DNA of 64,000 nucleotides, from NCBI RefSeq assembly GCF_016595675.1, contig NZ_JAENJH010000002.1:682001-746000 (forward strand), written 5' to 3'. Source of the DNA: Prauserella cavernicola. GTDB taxonomy: Bacteria > Actinomycetota > Actinomycetes > Mycobacteriales > Pseudonocardiaceae. The notes under the pieces are model-generated. The model was not told where the DNA came from. It saw only the letters and a list, made by a program, of their open reading frames with translations, and ran no database searches. Of this stretch, positions 32,863-40,608 are shown piece by piece; position 1 is the first letter of the stretch, and every line of letters starts with the position of its first letter. The translations under genes were made by a program, and so were the position numbers.

Positions 32863-34094
32863 TCGGCGGCGACACACTCGGCGAGGCGGCGGCGCAGCAA
32901 CCTGCGCTGCGGCTCGGAGCCCGGCATGGCCACGGCCGCGCGGTAGTACGCGGCGGCCCTGCCGGGCTCCCCCGCCCGCATCCACAACGCGGCGAGGGCC
33001 GAGGGCAGCAACCGGTACCCGGCGAGCCGGGGATCGTCCTCGAGTCGTTCCAGCTCGGCGATCCCCCGCCGGGGGCCGTGCACCATCGACACCGCGATCG
33101 CGCGGTTCAGCCACGCCACCGGTGAGGGACGCAGCTCCACGAGCCGGTCGTAGAGGTCCAGGATCCTCGGCCAGTCGGTGTCGTCCGTGCCGTGCGGGTC
33201 GGCAGAGCTCACGTGGCACAACGCGATCGCGGCTTCCACGTGGTAAGCCGACAGCTCGGCCCCGGTGCAGGCCGCGGCGAAGGTCCGGGTGCCCTCGGCG
33301 ATCATCGCCGTGTCCCACCGGCTTCGGTCCTGTTCGGCGAGCAGCAGCACGTCACCGTCGTCGTCCACCCGGGCGGGCAGTCTGCTCGCCTGCAACAGCA
33401 ACAGCCCCACGAGCGCCCGCGACCTCGGCAGGTCGGTGCGCGGATCGGCGAGCAGCAGGCGGCCGAGGCGGATGGCCTCGCCGCACAGCTCCGCCCGCAC
33501 GGCCTCGTCGCCGCTCGTGGCGTCGTAGCCCTCGTTGAACAGCAGGTACAGCACCGAGAGCACGCTGTCGACGCGCTCTGGCAGCTCGTCGGCAGGCGGC
33601 AGTTCGAGCGGCCCCGCGTCGCGCAGCCAGCGCTTGGCCCGCGCGAGGCGCTGCGCGACGGTGGCGTGCTTGGCCAGCAACGCCGAGGCGATCTCGTCGA
33701 CACCGAGTCCGCCCACGGTCTTCAGCGTCAGCGCCACCTGCGATGCCAGCGGTAGTTCGGGGTGGCAGCACAGCAGGATCATCGCCAGCTCGGCGTCCCC
33801 GCCTGGTTCGGCGTCGTGGTCGAGTTCGGCCAGTAACGGCAGCTTGGCTCGCAGCGTCTGCTCCCTGCGGATCAGGTCGAGCGCCCGGTTGCGGGCCGCT
33901 CGGAACAGCCAGCCCTTCGCATTGGCGGGCACGCCGTTGTGCGGCCAGGTGCGCAGCGCCTGCTCCATCGCATCGGCGAGGGCCTCCTCGGCGAGGTCGA
34001 GCCTGGCGGGCCCGAGCGTGCGGGCCAGCGTGGCGACGATCTGCCCGGCGCTGTGCCGGAACAGGTGCTCCACCACGCCGGCCGGCGCGCTCAT
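32856..34094 (-). CDS. ECF sigma factor, ECF42 group
   Basis: 412 residues, about twice the size of a simple ECF sigma factor. Region 2 (AEEALADAMEQALRTWP, then AKGWLFRAARNRALDLIRRE) and region 4 (GGLGVDEIASALL, then ATVAQRLARAKRWLR) take the first 190 residues. The C-terminal about 220 residues are helical, TPR-like (LYLLFNEGYDATSGDE, then VALCHVSS-type repeats), characteristic of ECF42, which has no anti-sigma factor. ECF42 genes accompany DGPF/YciI proteins, as here three bases upstream. The C-terminal domain is thought to be needed for activity. Confidence 0.9.
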   Translation of the reverse strand: MSAPAGVVEHLFRHSAGQIVATLARTLGPARLDLAEEALADAMEQALRTWPHNGVPANAKGWLFRAARNRALDLIRREQTLRAKLPLLAELDHDAEPGGDAELAMILLCCHPELPLASQVALTLKTVGGLGVDEIASALLAKHATVAQRLARAKRWLRDAGPLELPPADELPERVDSVLSVLYLLFNEGYDATSGDEAVRAELCGEAIRLGRLLLADPRTDLPRSRALVGLLLLQASRLPARVDDDGDVLLLAEQDRSRWDTAMIAEGTRTFAAACTGAELSAYHVEAAIALCHVSSADPHGTDDTDWPRILDLYDRLVELRPSPVAWLNRAIAVSMVHGPRRGIAELERLEDDPRLAGYRLLPSALAALWMRAGEPGRAAAYYRAAVAMPGSEPQRRLLRRRLAECVAADQ

Positions 34095-34097
34095 CGC

Positions 34098-34457
34098 TCA
34101 GGCCTCACAGCCGTTTTCGCCGATCTTGCGCACCTCGATCGGGCCGAACCGCAGGTGCGGATGGGTGCCGAAGAGCTTCTCGGCCTGGTCGAGGTCGTCG
34201 GCCTCGACCACGATGAAACCGCCGACGACCTCGGTGGCCTCGGTGTGCGGGCCGTCGGTCGACGCGAGTGATCCGTCGACCAGCCGCACCACGCGGCTCT
34301 GGCTGTGCGAGAGCCCGCTGCTGAGCACCAACTTGCCCTGGCGTTCCAGGTCGTCGCTCCAGGTGACGTAGGCCTCGAGCGTGCGCTGGGCCTCTCCCGG
34401 GCTCAGGCCGGTGCGCGAGTCGTCGACGTTGCGGATGAATCCGACGTAGCGGGGCAT
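34098..34457 (-). CDS. DGPF-domain (YciI-related) protein
   Basis: 119 residues. The YCII-like ferredoxin fold starts MPRYVGFIRNVDD; the signature DGPHTEATEVVGGFIVVEAD corresponds to the DGPFxExKE motif, with H for F. ATG 34457 follows AGGAGG. It forms an operon with the ECF42 sigma factor and is its typical target/partner. The biochemical role of DGPF proteins is unknown. Directly upstream is a six-unit TTC (GAA on the coding strand) repeat, which an upstream in-frame start would read as polylysine. Confidence 0.9.
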   Translation of the reverse strand: MPRYVGFIRNVDDSRTGLSPGEAQRTLEAYVTWSDDLERQGKLVLSSGLSHSQSRVVRLVDGSLASTDGPHTEATEVVGGFIVVEADDLDQAEKLFGTHPHLRFGPIEVRKIGENGCEA

Positions 34458-34467
34458 GTCCGCCTCC

Positions 34468-34485
34468 TTCTTCTTCTTCTTCTTC
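34468..34485. repeat. Trinucleotide repeat (TTC)6 ahead of the DGPF gene
   Basis: Six perfect TTC units, read as GAA on the gene strand, immediately 5' of the AGGAGG ribosome site of the DGPF gene. Copy-number change here would alter the leader length without touching the coding frame if translation starts at 34457. Confidence 0.8.
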
Positions 34486-34546
34486 TCGATGGACACCCGA
34501 CAGACGAACGAGGACAGCGGAAATCGACACCGCTAGCGTGACATCC

Positions 34547-35113
34547 ATGAGCGACGAGGTGAGCAGGTTCGGCGTCGTCGAGCCCGACGAGCTGCCGGAC
34601 GACCTGCGCGAGCGCGTCGGGGCGATCGCCGAGAAGTCGGGCTTCGTGCCCAACATCTTCCGCGCGCTGGCCCGCAGGCCTGCCGAGCTGAGGGCGTTTC
34701 TCGACTACCACGACGCGTTGATGGACAAGTCCGACGGACTGAGCAAGGCCGAGCGAGAGCTCGTGGTGGTGGCCACGTCGGGCGCGAACCACTGCACGTA
34801 CTGCGTGGTGGCGCACGGCGCGATCCTGCGCATCCGGTCGAAGGACCCGGAGCTGGCCGACCGCGTCTCGGCGAACCCGTGGCAGGTGGAGCTGGACGAA
34901 CGCGGCAGGGCGATCGTCGACCTCGCGCTGGCGCTGGCGCACGACTCGGCGAAGTTCGGCGAGCCTCACCTGGCGGCGGCGCGCGCGGCGGGGCTCACCG
35001 AGGACGAGATCTGGGACGTCGGGTCCATCACCGCACTGTTCGCGTTGTCGAACCGGCTCGCCCACCTCACGGCACTGCGGCCGAACGCCGAGTTCTACTC
35101 GATGGGCCGCTAG
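34547..35113 (+). CDS. AhpD-like peroxidase-related protein (carboxymuconolactone decarboxylase family)
   Basis: 188 residues, all-helical. ATSGANHCTYCVVAHGAILR contains the CxxC redox pair and the following His of AhpD-like proteins; the rest (KSGFVPNIFRALARRPAELR, then FSLSNRLAHL-like end) matches the uncharacterised peroxidase-related subfamily. ATG 34547 is chosen over GTG 34538. It is divergent from the ECF42-DGPF operon with about 90 bases between starts, so shared control is possible. Its TAG stop is formed by the end of the repeat element at 35110. Confidence 0.87.
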   Translation: MSDEVSRFGVVEPDELPDDLRERVGAIAEKSGFVPNIFRALARRPAELRAFLDYHDALMDKSDGLSKAERELVVVATSGANHCTYCVVAHGAILRIRSKDPELADRVSANPWQVELDERGRAIVDLALALAHDSAKFGEPHLAAARAAGLTEDEIWDVGSITALFALSNRLAHLTALRPNAEFYSMGR

Positions 35114-35276
35114 GGTGCGCCCGACGATTCCGCAGCCGGCTGCGCGGGGCCGGCGCGGTCGCTCGCTGCGTTGTCGGAAAGGCCCGAGTACGCCCAGTAC
35201 GAGGACCTTCCTCCGCCTTGCGAGCCACCACGCCGATCCCCGCTCGCACAGCAGGGAATCGTCAGGCACACCCTAG
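35110..35276. repeat. 167-bp structured repeat element with 22-bp inverted ends (CTAG termini)
   Basis: The left end (CTAGGGTGCGCCCGACGATT and on, 35110-35131) is the inverted repeat of the right end (GGAATCGTCAGGCACACCC and on, 35255-35276) with two mismatches in 22. Inside, a second imperfect hairpin spans about 35176-35211 (GGAAAGGCCCGAGTAC against GTACGAGGACCTTCC). The left part is homologous to the short element at 2104. Both flanking convergent genes end on TAG codons formed by the CTAG termini. There is no coding capacity for a transposase; this is a miniature, possibly mobilised, element or a large bidirectional terminator. Confidence 0.75.
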
Positions 35277-36196
35277 AGCCGCATCCTCCAGACCTCGGAG
35301 ACCAGCTCGGCGCCCCAGCTGTCGTGCGCCTCGCTCTCGGCGAGCTCGAAACCGGCCCCGCGGTAGATCGCGCGTGCCGCGGTGAGGTTGCTCTGCGTCC
35401 ACAGCTCCATCGAGCGGTAGCCGCAGCGGCGGGCGAACTCGACGCACTCGGCGACCAGCCGTTTGCCGACGCCGTGGCCGCGGGCACTGGGCTCGACGAG
35501 CAGCAGCCGCAGCTTGGCGGTGGTCTCGTCACTGCCCTGCACGCAGAGGACGGAGCCGACGGGTTCGCCGTCGAGCTCGGCGATCCACGCGGCCTGGCGA
35601 GCGCTGCCCCGCGCGGCGACGTAGTCGGCCACGATGCCCGCCACGAGCCCCTCGAACTCGGGGCCGAAGCCGTACTCCGTGCCGTAGACGGCGCCGTGGC
35701 GCTGCACCACCCAGCCGTAGTCACCCGCGCGCGGCGGGCGCAGCACGAGCGTGGCGTCGCGCCGGTGCTCGCCGAGCAGTCCGGTGACGGCGGTCATCGC
35801 GGCGAGCAGGCGTTGCTGGTCGGGTTCGGCGAGCGTGCCGAGCAGCCGGCCGATCTGGGCGTCGGTGTCGCGCTCGAGCTCGGCCTGCGTGTCGCGGCCG
35901 TCCTCGGTGAGGCGGACGGTCTGCCTGCGGGCGTCGGTCTCGGAGCGTTCACGGACGAGCAGTCCCGTCGCCTCGAGCTTGCCGAGCAGCCTGCTCGCGT
36001 AGCCCGCGTCGAGGTCGAGCCGCCTGCGCAGCTCGGGTACCTCGTGGACGTCCTGCTGGGCGAGCTCGTAGAGGACCCTGGCCTCGCTCAGCGAGTAGGC
36101 GGAGCCGACCAGTCCTTCGTCGAGGACGCCGATCACGCGTGTGTAGAGCCGGTTGAAGGCGCGGACTCCGGCGATGCGCTCCGGCAGCGTGTTCAT
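35273..36196 (-). CDS. MarR regulator fused to GNAT acetyltransferase
   Basis: 307 residues. Residues 1-145 are a MarR winged helix (YSLSEARVLYELAQ, then LDAGYASRLLGKLEATGLL, then ETDARRQTVRLTEDG). Residues about 155-305 are a GNAT domain (TLVLRPPRAGDYGWVVQRHG, then acetyl-CoA motif VEPSARGHGVGKRLV, then YRGAGFELAESE). This fusion is widespread in bacteria; acetylation of a small molecule or protein coupled to DNA binding is presumed. ATG 36196 follows GAGGTGG. A 13-base palindrome sits 21 bases upstream. Confidence 0.9.
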   Translation of the reverse strand: MNTLPERIAGVRAFNRLYTRVIGVLDEGLVGSAYSLSEARVLYELAQQDVHEVPELRRRLDLDAGYASRLLGKLEATGLLVRERSETDARRQTVRLTEDGRDTQAELERDTDAQIGRLLGTLAEPDQQRLLAAMTAVTGLLGEHRRDATLVLRPPRAGDYGWVVQRHGAVYGTEYGFGPEFEGLVAGIVADYVAARGSARQAAWIAELDGEPVGSVLCVQGSDETTAKLRLLLVEPSARGHGVGKRLVAECVEFARRCGYRSMELWTQSNLTAARAIYRGAGFELAESEAHDSWGAELVSEVWRMRL

Positions 36197-36216
36197 TGAC
36201 CACCTCAGCGATTTCA

Positions 36217-36229
36217 TTGACTCAGTCAA
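36217..36229. promoter_or_regulatory. Palindrome upstream of the MarR-GNAT gene, likely operator
   Basis: TTGACTCAGTCAA is a perfect inverted repeat around one C, 21 bases upstream of the ATG at 36196. This size and position fit autorepression by the MarR half of the encoded protein. Confidence 0.6.
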
Positions 36230-36281
36230 CGATAACCGGCGATGAGGGGGCCGAACAAAAAAGGGGTGCGGAAAATTGGAA

Positions 36282-36326
36282 ACCCCGTGATGCTGCCAGG
36301 TCGGGGGTCCGCCAGCATCACGGGGT
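36282..36326. terminator. 14-bp perfect hairpin
   Basis: ACCCCGTGATGCTG pairs with CAGCATCACGGGGT around a 17-base loop. On the minus strand it lies about 60 bases downstream of the small gene at 36387 and is followed by TTTCCAATTTTCC. A likely terminator for that gene. Confidence 0.7.
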
Positions 36327-36386
36327 CATGAGGGGTATCGACACCGCCTGCGGCGGCGTTACACCCTGGATTGATTGTAATTCAGG

Positions 36387-36548
36387 TCACACGCGCGGCG
36401 AGCGCTCGTAGCGCGGGCGTGTCTGCGCGATGGCGATGAGTTCCTGTCGGACGGTCGCGGTCGCGGCGTTGTCGATCGCTCGGTTGACGGCTCGGCGGGT
36501 GCGGGATTCGGCGCGGCGGGCACGGAGTCGGGCGGCGATGTTGTTCAT
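36387..36548 (-). CDS. Small basic protein (53 aa)
   Basis: MNNIAARLRARRAESRTRRA then a helix-rich basic tail; 14 of 53 residues are Arg and it has no membrane segment. A promoter on the same strand is visible: TTGGCG, 18 bases, CATAAT (ending near 36601), in unusually AT-rich DNA. A terminator hairpin follows the stop. Similar small Arg-rich proteins are seen in related actinobacteria as conserved hypotheticals (from memory). An in-frame ATG at 36602 would add 18 residues. RNA or DNA binding is possible but unproven. Confidence 0.55.
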   Translation of the reverse strand: MNNIAARLRARRAESRTRRAVNRAIDNAATATVRQELIAIAQTRPRYERSPRV

Positions 36549-36602
36549 CGGTTCTGCTGCATCCCCTTGGGGGTCTCGTCGGCTGAGCTGTACATATCCC
36601 AT

Positions 36603-36755
36603 TATGTACTTTTTTTCACAAAGTCGCCAACGATCGTCAGGTGAGATGGCTTACTCGCCGAAAGATCATCGGCGAGAGCGGGAAAATTCGGCCGAGATGT
36701 ATCGCTAGCGGTGTCTAGCGCTGTATTGGCTCTCAGCTAGAGAGCTATAGAAGAC
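36603..36755. other. AT-richer intergenic patch with CTAG motifs
   Basis: Contains a T7 run, a perfect eight-base inverted repeat CTCGCCGA...TCGGCGAG at 36654-36676, and the motif CTAGCGGTGTCTAGCG at 36705-36720 followed by GCTCTC-AGCTA-GAGAGC near 36731-36747. The first motif recurs with three changes at 39121-39136. It lies downstream of the AAA ATPase gene and upstream of the small basic gene. No gene is seen. Confidence 0.5.
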
Positions 36756-37952
36756 TCAATCGTCGGCACGGCTGAGTAGATAGTTGCCGAAGTGCGGCAC
36801 CGTGAACGCGATGTGCCCGCGCTCCGCGGAGTAGACCAGCCCCTTCTTCAGCAGGCTGTCCCGAGCGGGCGAGAGTGACGACGGCTTGCGGCCGAGGAAC
36901 ACCGCCACGTCCGAGGTGCCCGCGCTCTCGTCCCTGCCCTGGGTCAGCTCGGCCATCGCGCGCAGGTACTCGCGTTCGGACGGCGTGGCCCGCTCGACGC
37001 GGGAGCCGAAGAAGCCCACGGCCAGCTCCGCCTCGGCCTCCGGCGAGGCCACAGCCACGTCCTCCTCAGTGATCGGGTTCGACGGCGCCGCGTCCCACGC
37101 TGCCTTGCCGTAGGCCTGCACGAAGTAGGGGTAACCGCCCGAGCTCTCGAACAGCGCCGCGAGCGCCTTCGGCGCGATCTCCGCTTCCTCCCGCTCCACG
37201 GGCGCGAGCACGGCGCGGTCGGCGTCTCCCCTGCTCAGCCGGTCGATGCGGGTGTAGCGAAACAGTCGTTCCGAATAGGACTTCGAGGCCGAGAGCACCG
37301 CGGGCACGTGCGGCAGGCCCGCGCCGACGACCACCAGCGGAGCGCCGGACTGCGACAGCTCGTGGCACGCCGCGCACAGCGCCGAGACGTCGTCGGGCAC
37401 CAGGTCCTGGATCTCGTCGATCAGCAGTGCCACCCCCGTGCCGACGTCGGTGGCCAGTTCCGCGACGTCGGTGAACAGCTCGACGAGGTCGATCTCGATG
37501 TCGCCGGAGTCGGCCCGGCCCTGCGCGGGCGGCACGTCGATGCCCGGCTGCCAGCGCTCGCGCAGTTTCGCGTCGGGCTTGTTGGCCTTGAGCGCGAACG
37601 ACTTGAGCACGGCCAGCACCTCGTCGACCCGGTCTGGCGCCCGGTGCCTCACGGCGAGGTCACGGATCGCCCTGTGCAGTGCGGCCGAGAGTGGCCTGCG
37701 CAGCTCGGCGTCGGGCCTGGCCTCGACCTTGCCCGCACCCCAGCCCCGCCGGATAGCCATCGAGCGCAGTTCGCCGAGCAACACGGTCTTTCCAACCCCG
37801 CGTAGGCCGGTCAGCATCAGGCTCCGCTCGGGTCTGCCCCTGGCGACACGTTCCAGCACCACGTCGAACGCCTGGAGCTCGCGTTCTCGGCCTGCCAGTT
37901 CGGGTGGGCGCTGGCCGGCGCCGGGGGCGAACGGATTCCGCACGGGGTCCAT
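36756..37952 (-). CDS. Cdc6/Orc1-like AAA+ ATPase
   Basis: 398 residues. The N-terminal RERELQAFDVVLERV precedes Walker A LTGLRGVGKTVLLGEL; Walker B is VALLIDEIQDL; a sensor-1-like segment PLVVVGAGLPHV follows; then GGYPYFVQAYGKAAW, typical of this AAA_16 group, and a C-terminal winged-helix part (FLGRKPSSLSPARDSLLKKGLV). Bacterial members are usually single genes with unknown targets, sometimes linked to mobile elements or defence; no partner is adjacent here. ATG 37952 is chosen because AATAGT nine bases upstream fits a leaderless promoter; GTG 37961 would add three residues. Confidence 0.85.
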   Translation of the reverse strand: MDPVRNPFAPGAGQRPPELAGRERELQAFDVVLERVARGRPERSLMLTGLRGVGKTVLLGELRSMAIRRGWGAGKVEARPDAELRRPLSAALHRAIRDLAVRHRAPDRVDEVLAVLKSFALKANKPDAKLRERWQPGIDVPPAQGRADSGDIEIDLVELFTDVAELATDVGTGVALLIDEIQDLVPDDVSALCAACHELSQSGAPLVVVGAGLPHVPAVLSASKSYSERLFRYTRIDRLSRGDADRAVLAPVEREEAEIAPKALAALFESSGGYPYFVQAYGKAAWDAAPSNPITEEDVAVASPEAEAELAVGFFGSRVERATPSEREYLRAMAELTQGRDESAGTSDVAVFLGRKPSSLSPARDSLLKKGLVYSAERGHIAFTVPHFGNYLLSRADD

Positions 37953-38080
37953 CGCTGGCACACTATTGGGTTTTCTAGTGCGAAACCGATATTGCGCGAG
38001 ATACGGCTATCGGCGTGTCCGCATGGTCAACTCGGGTTCGTCCGGCCGTCACCCTCGGGTGCCAGTGTCGCCCCGTGACC

Positions 38081-39124
38081 ATGACGAAACGTGCGTTCGC
38101 GGTGCTCACGAGCCTGCTGGTGGTGTCGTTCGCCGCCAGTGGCCTCGCGGTCGCGAAGCCGAAGCACAGGAACTTCGACATCCAGGCCCACCGGGGCGGG
38201 ATCGGGCTGACCGTCGAGGGCACCCTCGCCGCGTTCTCCCGCGCCCTCGAACTCGGCGTGACCACGCTCGAGCTCGACATCCAGATCACACGCGACGGCC
38301 GCGACGTGATCACCCACGACCGGCAGATCAACCCGGCCAAGTGCGCCGACACCGCGCCGGTGCGGCCGGGCGACCCGCAGTACCCCTACGCGGGCAAGTA
38401 CATCAAGGACTTGACGTTCGCCCAGGTCCGCACACTCGACTGCGGCTCGCAGCGCCAGCCGAACCATCCCGGCCAGGAGCTCTCCCCCGGCGCGACGATG
38501 CCGACGCTGGCCGAGCTCTTCGCGCTCGTGCGCGAGCACCGCGCGTGGAACGTGCGGTTCAACATCGAGACCAAGGTCGAGGCCGCGGCCCCGCACGAGA
38601 CCGCTCCGCGCGAGCAGTTCGTCAACCGCGCGGTGTGGGAGGTCCTGCGGTCCGGCTTTGCGCACCGCGTCACCATCCAGAGCTTCGACTGGGGCGCCCT
38701 GATGCTCGTGCGCAAGCGCGCGCCGTGGCTGCCGACGGTCGCCCTGACCCAGCCCGAGTTCCTGCAGGTGGGACAGCCCGGCCGGTCTCCCTGGCTCGGT
38801 GGGCTCGACATCGACGACTTCGGCGGCAGCCCGGTTCGCGCGGCGAAGTCGTTCGGCGCGAGCGCGTTGTCGCCCGTGCACGGCAACCCGCAGGGCGGTG
38901 CGGTGGGCGACCCCGACTACGAGCCGTTCACCACCAGGGCGCTCGTCGACGAGGCGCACCGGGCGGGGCTGAAGGTGATCCCGTGGACGATCAACGACAA
39001 GGCGACCATGCACAAGCTGATCGACGACGGCGTGGACGGGATCATCACCGACTACCCGGACCGGCTGCGGGAGGTCGCCGCCGACCGGGGCTTCCGCCTG
39101 CCGAGGTCGTATCCGGCTCGCTAG
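38081..39124 (+). CDS. Secreted glycerophosphodiester phosphodiesterase
   Basis: 347 residues. A signal peptide (TKRAFAVLTSLLVVSFAASG) ends near AVAKP. The GDPD active site is visible: IQAHRGG, then the metal ligands in TLELDIQITRDGRDVITHD, and later RFNIETK. The C-terminal strand VIPWTINDKATMHKLIDDGVDGIITDYPDRLR is diagnostic. It hydrolyses glycerophosphodiesters from phospholipid breakdown to glycerol-3-phosphate and an alcohol. A GTG at 38075 is an equally possible start; no Shine-Dalgarno is evident. Confidence 0.9.
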   Translation: MTKRAFAVLTSLLVVSFAASGLAVAKPKHRNFDIQAHRGGIGLTVEGTLAAFSRALELGVTTLELDIQITRDGRDVITHDRQINPAKCADTAPVRPGDPQYPYAGKYIKDLTFAQVRTLDCGSQRQPNHPGQELSPGATMPTLAELFALVREHRAWNVRFNIETKVEAAAPHETAPREQFVNRAVWEVLRSGFAHRVTIQSFDWGALMLVRKRAPWLPTVALTQPEFLQVGQPGRSPWLGGLDIDDFGGSPVRAAKSFGASALSPVHGNPQGGAVGDPDYEPFTTRALVDEAHRAGLKVIPWTINDKATMHKLIDDGVDGIITDYPDRLREVAADRGFRLPRSYPAR

Positions 39125-39225
39125 CGCTCTCTAGCTCAGAAGCTATACACGCGTAGATGGGTGAAGACGGCGAGGAGTGGGTAGTTGGTTGTCGCAATGA
39201 TCCCGGCTGTCCAGGGAAGGTCGCG

Positions 39226-39789
39226 ATGATTCTCCGCCGAGTGGCGCGCCCGCTTCTCGCCTCCATCTTCATCTCCGGTGGCATCAATGCCCTCCGCAAC
39301 GCGGAAGGCCACGCGCAGGCCGCCGCACCACTGGTCGACAAGACCGTCGCGCCGCAGGCCGACGCGCTGCCCGAGCAGGTGCCGACCGACCCGGTGACCC
39401 TGGTGAAGGTCGACGCGGCGGTGAAGATCGCGGGCGGGGCCCTGCTCGCGTTCGGCAAGCTGCCCCGGGTCGCCTCGCTGCTGCTGCTCGGCAGCCTTGT
39501 GCCGACCACCGTCGCCGGGCACCCGTTCTGGGATGAGAAGGACCCCGAGCAGCGCCAGGCGCAGCTGATCCACTTCCTCAAGAACGCGGGCCTCGCGGGT
39601 GGCCTCCTGCTCGCCGCCGCCGACACCGAGGGCAAGCCGTCGGTGGCGTGGCGCGCGAAGAAGGCGGCGCACGACGCGGCCGATCAGGTGCAGGACACCG
39701 CCGGCACGGTGCAGCGCAAGACCGGCAAGGCGACGGAGAAGGCGACCAAGGCCGTCGAGTCCGCGTTCGACTCCGCGCTGTCGCGCTGA
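39226..39789 (+). CDS. DoxX-family membrane protein
   Basis: 187 residues. MILRRVARPLLASIFISGGIN is the DoxX start, then four membrane segments including VKIAGGALLAFGKLPRVASL and FLKNAGLAGGLLLAAAD. A lysine/alanine-rich C-terminal tail of about 45 residues (KAAHDAADQVQDTAGTVQRK) forms an amphipathic helix, an addition to the basic DoxX fold common in actinobacteria. DoxX proteins have been linked to thiol/oxidative-stress complexes. ATG 39226 follows GGAAGG. Confidence 0.85.
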   Translation: MILRRVARPLLASIFISGGINALRNAEGHAQAAAPLVDKTVAPQADALPEQVPTDPVTLVKVDAAVKIAGGALLAFGKLPRVASLLLLGSLVPTTVAGHPFWDEKDPEQRQAQLIHFLKNAGLAGGLLLAAADTEGKPSVAWRAKKAAHDAADQVQDTAGTVQRKTGKATEKATKAVESAFDSALSR

Positions 39790-39792
39790 GGA

Positions 39793-40608
39793 CTACTTGC
39801 TGGCCACCCGCCGGTACCGCGCCGTGGCCAGCGGCGCGAAGATCGCGATGATCGCGATCGAGCTGATGATCGCGTAGAGCGCCGCGTTCTCGGCTGGCCA
39901 GCCCGACGGCTCCGGCCAGCCCGGCGGACTGACGTTGCCGAAGAGGTCTCTGGTCGCGTTGACCGCTGCCGTGAACGGGTTCCAGTCGGCGATCGTGCGC
40001 AGCACGCCGGGCAGGCTCTCCTGAGGAACGAAGGCCGACGAGATGAACGTCAGCGGGAACATCCAGATCAGTCCCGCACTGTTGGCCACCTCGACGCTCG
40101 GCGTGATGAGCCCGATGTAGGCGCCCACCCACGACAGCGCGAACGCGAACAGCAGGATCATCAGGTAGCCGAGCACGGCGTCGACGACGCTGCCGCGGAT
40201 GCGCCAGCCGATGGCCAGCCCGCACACCGACAGCACCACCAGCACGACCACGCTCAGCACCTGGTCGGCGGTCGTGCGCCCGACGATCACCGCGAAGCGC
40301 GACATCGGCAGCGAGCGGAACCGGTCGATGATGCCCTTCTGCAGGTCGTTGGCGAAGCCGATCACCGTGTACGAGGAGTTGAAGGCCACCGTCTGCGCGA
40401 AGATGCCTGCGATCAGGAACTCCCGGTACGCCAGGCCGCCGCCGCCGGGACCGCCGATGGCCCCGCCGAAGACGTAGGCGAACAGCAGCACGAACATGAT
40501 CGGGAACACGGTGGCCCCGAGCAGCCATTCGGGGTTGCGGCGCACGTTCACGACGTTGCGCCACGTGATGACGCCGCTGTCGGAGAGCACCTTGGTCATG
40601 GAGGTCAC
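39793..40608 (-). CDS. ABC-2 exporter permease, DrrB-like
   Basis: 271 residues with six membrane segments. The region NPEWLLGATVFPIMFVLLFAYVFGGAI and the signature ANDLQKGIIDRFRSLPMSR are typical of the daunorubicin-resistance DrrB group. The GTG start overlaps the ATPase stop by four bases. Together they form a two-gene drug or lipid exporter. The natural substrate is not evident. Confidence 0.9.
   Translation of the reverse strand: MTSMTKVLSDSGVITWRNVVNVRRNPEWLLGATVFPIMFVLLFAYVFGGAIGGPGGGGLAYREFLIAGIFAQTVAFNSSYTVIGFANDLQKGIIDRFRSLPMSRFAVIVGRTTADQVLSVVVLVVLSVCGLAIGWRIRGSVVDAVLGYLMILLFAFALSWVGAYIGLITPSVEVANSAGLIWMFPLTFISSAFVPQESLPGVLRTIADWNPFTAAVNATRDLFGNVSPPGWPEPSGWPAENAALYAIISSIAIIAIFAPLATARYRRVASK

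Noticed and set aside
31078-33318. Open frame antisense to the MctP symporter
   Set aside because: Low-complexity Arg/Gln/His sequence typical of antisense reading; MctP and DUF3311 explain the DNA.
34458-34496. N-terminal extension of the DGPF protein with a polylysine run
   Set aside because: The ATG at 34457 has AGGAGG at the right distance and starts exactly where family homology starts; the lysines come from the GAA repeat.
36430-36708. 92-codon + strand frame over the small basic gene
   Set aside because: No ribosome site, composition like an antisense frame; the minus strand has a promoter, a small gene and a terminator.
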